NCBI GenBank assembly: GCA_015655225.1
Contig: JAATFK010000028.1
Coordinates: forward strand, 1-8,453
Direction of reading: 5' to 3'
DNA length: 8,453 bases
Source: Solirubrobacterales bacterium
Lineage (GTDB): Bacteria; Actinomycetota; Thermoleophilia; Solirubrobacterales; Solirubrobacteraceae
This document shows positions 5,103 to 8,453 of this stretch, piece after piece; position 1 is the first letter of the stretch, and each line of letters starts with the position of its first letter. The notes under the pieces are model-generated. The model was not told where the DNA came from and made no database searches. It worked only from the letters and a program-made list of their open reading frames with translations. A program made the translations under genes and the position numbers.

Positions 5103-7344
5103 GCTGCGGGTTGTAGAAGGGGTCGCCAACGGTGCGGAAGGCGCCGTAGCGCTCCTCCGAGCGCGCGAAGTCGCCCGGGTCGACGTGGGTGCCGCGGCTC
5201 TGCGACTCGTCGTGCAGGAGCCGCACGTGGGGGACGCAGAGCGAGCGCAGCCCGGCCGCCGTCAGCCGCAGGCAGAGGTCGACGTCGTTGCCCGCCACGA
5301 CGAAGGTCTCGTCGAAGCCGCCGACCGCGTCGAGCTTCGTCCGCTCGATCATCAGGCAGGCAGCCGTCACCGCGAGCCAGTTGCGCACGCCGTCGGTCGC
5401 GCTGCCGAACGGCGTCTGCTGCTCGGGCGCGAGCCCCGCGAACGGATGGCCGGCGTAGCCGTGGAGCCCGAGCGCCGCGCCGGCGTGCTGGACGGTCCCG
5501 TCGGCGAACAGCAGCAGCGGGGCGACGGCGCCGACCTCGGGCCGCAGCGCCTCCTCCAGCAGCTGCTCGACCCAGTCGGGCGTCCGCACCTCGGTGTCGT
5601 TGTTGAGGAAGACGACGACCTCGGCCTCGGACGCGGCGACGGCGGCGTTGTTGAGCGCGGCGAAGTTGAACGGCCGCGGGTCCGCCATCGCGACGACCCG
5701 CGAGTCGCGCGTCAGCTCCTCCACGAGCGCGGCGGTCGCCGGCTCGACCGAGCCGTTGTCGACGAGCCGGACCGTCAGCCGCCCGTAGGTCGAGCGGTCG
5801 AGCAGCGACGTGACGCAGCGGCGCAGCAGCTCGGGCTTGTCGCGGAAGAGGACGATCGCCTCGACGCTCGGGTGCCGCTCCAGCGTCCGGCGGATGCGCC
5901 GGCGCCCGGGCGCCGGCTCCTCGACGCGCACGCCGTCGGTGCCGCCGCGGACCGCCAGCTCCCGCTCCACGACGCGCCGCTGCGCGACCGCCCGGGGCGC
6001 GGCGCGCTCGCCGCGGTGGACCAGCAGCAGCGGGACGTGCGCGTGGCCGGCGCCATCGGCGCCGGCGAGCCGCACGACGAGGTCGTACTGCCAGGCGTCG
6101 GGTTCGAGCGGGGCGACGGCGAGCGCCGCCAGCGCGTCGTCGCGCCGCACGCAGACGGCCGCCCCGGCAAGGTCGCGGGCCAGCAGCAGGTCGGGCGATG
6201 GACCCGGGAAGACGCGCGGATCGCCGCGCCGGCCGGCGCGGTCGACGGTGTCGTGGTCGCTCGTCACGACGCGCGCGTCGGGAGCGAGCGTGAGCGCCTG
6301 GCCGAAGCGCTCGACGGCCACCGGCGCGAGCGTGTCGCCGGCCGCGAGCAGCAGCACGTGCTCGGTCGTGGCCTCGCGCAGCAGCGCGTCCAGCTCGGCG
6401 CCGTCGAGGACGGCCGGCGCGCGCGTCGACTGCTCCAGCGCGGCGCGCGTCGTCGCGACCGCCGCGCCGCCGCCGACGATCCCGACCGTCAGGGACGTCG
6501 GCGACAGCTGGGCGTCGCCGACGAGCGGGACGGCGGCGAAGCGATGGACGCGCGGCGTCGCCGCGAGCGCCGGCTCGACCTCCGCCTGGAAGCGCCGCCA
6601 GCGCTCCTGGGGATCGTCGTCGCGGCCGTCGCCGGCCGCCGCGTCCGCCCCGTCGTCCTCGTCGGGCGAGCGCAGCAGCGCGAACGCGAGCAGCGCCGGG
6701 ACGCCGAGCGCGAGCACGGCCGCGAGCGCCCAGATCGACCAGGTCCCGAGCCAGTCGGGATGCCAGATCGCGGCGCGGCGGAACATCGCCGGCACGCGCG
6801 CCAGCACCGACGGCGTCGGGTCCTGGTAGAAGAGCAGCTCCGGCGTCGCCGGGGCGACGGTGGTCCCAATCGTCGTTCTGCCGGCGCGCAGCGCGTTCGC
6901 GATGCCCGACCAGAGCAGGACGCGCGCGCTGCTCGCATTCGTGACGCAGACCCGGATCGGCGAGCCGGCCGGCACCTTCGGCACGCGCGCGTCGGCGTAG
7001 TCGCGCGCGACGTCGGCGGCCGTCAGCCGCGCCACGGCAGGCCCCGCCACGACCGAGCCGTCGGCGGCGAGCACGCGCACGAGCAGCCGGGGCGCGGCCA
7101 CGCGGCTCGGGTCCGTCGCCCTCGTGCCGAGCGAGAAGCGGACCCGCTCGAACGAGTCGATGCGGGCGATCGGCCCGCTGCAGAGCTGACCGTTGGGCGG
7201 CACGACATCGCTGAAGCCGGTGACGACGACGGCGTTGGAGAACTGGACGCCGCCCTCGCGGTCGCCCGCCTCCACCAGCAGCAGCACGAGTCCGGCGACG
7301 ATGGCGACGATCAGCGTGATCGCCGCCACCCTCCCACTACGCAA
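5056..7344 (-). CDS. Membrane-anchored tandem GT2 glycosyltransferase with N-terminal extracytoplasmic domain
   Basis: A 762-residue protein. Helix 1 (about residues 6-24) is followed by a probably extracytoplasmic, beta-rich domain (about 30-190) with cysteines at 55 and 133 that could pair. Helix 2 (about 203-224) leads to an acidic linker (PDEDDGADAA, 227-236). A first GT2-like half spans about 280-465 and a second about 490-745. The second half looks active: EAIVLFRDKPELLRRC (495-510), VRLVDNGSVEP (525-535), PFNFAALNNAAV (558-569), VVVFLNNDTEV (576-586), AACLMIERTKLDAVGGFDET (661-680), NDVDLCLRL (686-694) and HDESQSRG (711-718). The first half keeps the family layout (VVTSDHDTVDRAGRRGDP, 359-376) but reads LLLAAGDTLAP (331-341) where relatives have a DxDD-type motif, so it is probably degenerate. 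The TTG start at 7342-7344 is supported by GGAG 7 nt upstream; GTG at 7329 is the alternative. It overlaps the upstream DUF2142-like gene by 8 bp. It probably extends a surface glycan; donor and acceptor are unknown. Confidence 0.82.
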   Translation of the reverse strand: MRSGRVAAITLIVAIVAGLVLLLVEAGDREGGVQFSNAVVVTGFSDVVPPNGQLCSGPIARIDSFERVRFSLGTRATDPSRVAAPRLLVRVLAADGSVVAGPAVARLTAADVARDYADARVPKVPAGSPIRVCVTNASSARVLLWSGIANALRAGRTTIGTTVAPATPELLFYQDPTPSVLARVPAMFRRAAIWHPDWLGTWSIWALAAVLALGVPALLAFALLRSPDEDDGADAAAGDGRDDDPQERWRRFQAEVEPALAATPRVHRFAAVPLVGDAQLSPTSLTVGIVGGGAAVATTRAALEQSTRAPAVLDGAELDALLREATTEHVLLLAAGDTLAPVAVERFGQALTLAPDARVVTSDHDTVDRAGRRGDPRVFPGPSPDLLLARDLAGAAVCVRRDDALAALAVAPLEPDAWQYDLVVRLAGADGAGHAHVPLLLVHRGERAAPRAVAQRRVVERELAVRGGTDGVRVEEPAPGRRRIRRTLERHPSVEAIVLFRDKPELLRRCVTSLLDRSTYGRLTVRLVDNGSVEPATAALVEELTRDSRVVAMADPRPFNFAALNNAAVAASEAEVVVFLNNDTEVRTPDWVEQLLEEALRPEVGAVAPLLLFADGTVQHAGAALGLHGYAGHPFAGLAPEQQTPFGSATDGVRNWLAVTAACLMIERTKLDAVGGFDETFVVAGNDVDLCLRLTAAGLRSLCVPHVRLLHDESQSRGTHVDPGDFARSEERYGAFRTVGDPFYNPQLTLRDASCRLRAPGE

Positions 7345-8453
7345 AGTACCGCTCCATCACGAGACCGAGCGACAGCAGTTGCAGGCACCACATGCCGCCG
7401 AGCACGAGGCCGACGGCAGGGGCGCGCACGCGCCGCGGCACGAGCGTCAGCCCAGCGGTCGCGAAACATGCCAGCACGCCGACGATCGGCAGCAGGTAGC
7501 GACCCTGCATGAACGCGGGGGGCGGTTGACCGGCCGCCGCCGCGGACGCGATCTGCTGAAAGTCAGCGTAATGAAGGGCGGCGAGCAGCAGCACGCAGAC
7601 CACGACGAGGAAGATCGGGATCCACGGGTCGAAGCCGCTGCGCCGCCGCGCGAGTCGGATCAACCCGACGAGGCCGCCGACGACCGCCAGCAGGCTCAGC
7701 GCTCTGAGGATGCCGACGACGTTCGCGGGGAGGTTGACGTCCACGAACCCGAAGCGCCCCAAGGCGCCGGCGATCCAGAGCGAGGCAGCGCTCGAGTGGT
7801 CGATCGAGGAGAGCGACCAGTCCGGCGCGTAGAAGTTTCTGACGTAGTGCGCGAAGTCGTCGTAGTTCATGTTCAGGGGGTTGACCGCCGCACCCACCGT
7901 CGTCGCGCTGTTGACGGCGGGACGGTTCGTGACGCGCGCCACGATCAGCCAACCGCCGACCGGGACCACCAGCGCCAGCAGGCAGGCGACGACGGTGCGG
8001 CGCCAGTTGCCCGCTCCGCGCCGCCAGAGTCGCACCCCGCTCACGAGGAACACGAGGAGGACGGTTAGCAGGAGGGCGTAGCCGGTCGCCTTCGTCAGCA
8101 CCGCGGCCGCCCCGACGAGTCCCAGCGCGACGCCGCCGCGAAGCGTCAGGCCGCGCCGCAGCACCCGCACCCCGAGCCAGGTGCCGACCGTCCAGAGCGC
8201 GATCAGGAGCGCGTCGGGGTTCGTCATCGACGTCAGGAAGGTCGTCTCCGGCTGAAGCGCGACGATCCCGGCGGCGGCCGTCTGCAAGAGGCGGCGGCGG
8301 CCGAACAGCTCTCCCGCGAGCAGCCACGTCGCGGTCACCGTCAGGAGCAGCAGCAGCCCGGACCAGACGCGCATCCCGTACATGTGGTCGATCACCGTCC
8401 CGCCGGTGGCGGAGGCGAGCCAGTACGGCGGCGCCAGCAGCGCGTAGTAGAGC
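7337..8453 (-). CDS. DUF2142/GT-C-like polytopic membrane protein (N-terminus cut by right window edge)
   Basis: An open frame of 371 residues to a TAG at 7337-7339; it is still open at the right edge, so the N-terminus is missing. The first visible residues, LYYALLAPPYWLASATGG, continue in frame upstream of the GTG at 8393-8395, so that GTG is internal. Nine or ten hydrophobic segments are apparent. LQPETTFLTSMTNPDALLIA, AAAVLTKATGY, FGFVDVNLP and FMQGRYLLPIVG are recognisable as DUF2142-type motifs; these proteins resemble GT-C (PMT/ArnT-like) transferases that use polyprenyl-phosphate sugars. A long hydrophilic loop in mid-protein (around YDDFAHYVRNFYAPDW) is likely extracytoplasmic. The stop lies within the start region of the downstream tandem-GT2 gene (8-bp overlap), so the two are co-translated. 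The expected catalytic acidic residues of GT-C enzymes near the first loop are beyond the window, so activity cannot be judged. Confidence 0.82.
   Translation of the reverse strand, partial: LYYALLAPPYWLASATGGTVIDHMYGMRVWSGLLLLLTVTATWLLAGELFGRRRLLQTAAAGIVALQPETTFLTSMTNPDALLIALWTVGTWLGVRVLRRGLTLRGGVALGLVGAAAVLTKATGYALLLTVLLVFLVSGVRLWRRGAGNWRRTVVACLLALVVPVGGWLIVARVTNRPAVNSATTVGAAVNPLNMNYDDFAHYVRNFYAPDWSLSSIDHSSAASLWIAGALGRFGFVDVNLPANVVGILRALSLLAVVGGLVGLIRLARRRSGFDPWIPIFLVVVCVLLLAALHYADFQQIASAAAAGQPPPAFMQGRYLLPIVGVLACFATAGLTLVPRRVRAPAVGLVLGGMWCLQLLSLGLVMERYFA
7352..7355 (-). promoter_or_regulatory. Ribosome binding site supporting the TTG start of the tandem-GT2 gene
   Basis: The minus strand reads GGAG with a 7-nt spacer before the TTG at 7342-7344, inside the coding end of the upstream gene. 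The alternative GTG start at 7327-7329 has its GGGAGG directly abutting, which is too close to be used normally. This favours TTG, and leaves five extra residues (MRSGR) ahead of the first membrane helix. Confidence 0.5.

Noticed and set aside
3566..5129. Long minus-strand open frames opposite the DUF2304 and WbbL-like genes
   Set aside because: Low-complexity Arg/Gln/Gly/Ala products; the plus strand carries three helices and then full GT2 motifs in the expected order.
5185..7512. Plus-strand open frame of 775 codons, longer than the minus-strand gene beneath it
   Set aside because: It is an antisense shadow created by GC-rich third positions. Its product is dominated by R, D, H, V, E, A and Q with no domain or membrane helix, while the minus strand encodes clear GT2 motifs.
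8393..8395. GTG as the true start of the DUF2142-like gene
   Set aside because: The frame continues upstream to the window edge with a family-like sequence (LYYALLAPPYW), so the GTG is an internal valine codon.
1..8453. Mobile elements, tRNA, CRISPR arrays or long direct repeats
   Set aside because: None seen on reading both strands; short repeated GC words are explained by codon bias.

Overview
The window is very GC-rich (roughly 63% in sampled stretches at the left and up to about 80% in the middle), with GC-saturated third codon positions, GTG and TTG starts, and almost no non-coding DNA. Gene content (DUF2304, DUF2142-like and WsaF-like proteins, GT2 enzymes with actinobacterial style) suggests a high-GC actinobacterium, possibly of the Thermoleophilia/Solirubrobacterales type. 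That placement is a judgement from composition and protein style, not a database result.

The region is part of a locus for a cell-surface polysaccharide or glycoconjugate. It has three transcription blocks. Block 1 (minus strand, positions 1-2685) reads leftwards from a WsaF-type glycosyltransferase, through a SAM-dependent methyltransferase coupled to it by an ATGA overlap, into a second, related methyltransferase cut by the left edge. Block 2 (plus strand, 2811-5102) diverges from block 1 across a 125-bp gap. It holds a polyprenyl-phosphate-type GT2 glycosyltransferase, a three-helix DUF2304 membrane protein (TGATG overlap), and a WbbL-like GT2 glycosyltransferase 4 bp further on. Block 3 (minus strand, 5056-8453) contains a DUF2142/GT-C-like polytopic membrane protein cut by the right edge, then a 762-residue protein with two membrane helices, an extracytoplasmic domain and a tandem GT2 module. 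Its start lies inside the DUF2142-like gene, and its 3' end overlaps the end of block 2 by 47 bp.

A likely joint role is assembly of a methylated glycan on a lipid carrier. The DPM1-like GT2 plus DUF2304 pair would make or place a lipid-linked sugar. The WbbL-like, WsaF-like and tandem-GT2 enzymes would extend a chain, probably including deoxyhexoses such as rhamnose. The methyltransferases would modify or cap it. The DUF2142-like protein would act on lipid-linked sugars in the membrane. Sugar identities are inference. No nucleotide-sugar synthesis gene, flippase, ABC exporter, polymerase or ligase of a recognised kind is visible in the window.

I saw no tRNA, rRNA, CRISPR array, insertion sequence or integrase. 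No gene-free stretch exceeds 300 bases; the longest is the 125-bp divergent gap. The most unusual item is the 762-residue fusion, whose first GT2 half appears to have lost its catalytic acidic motif.
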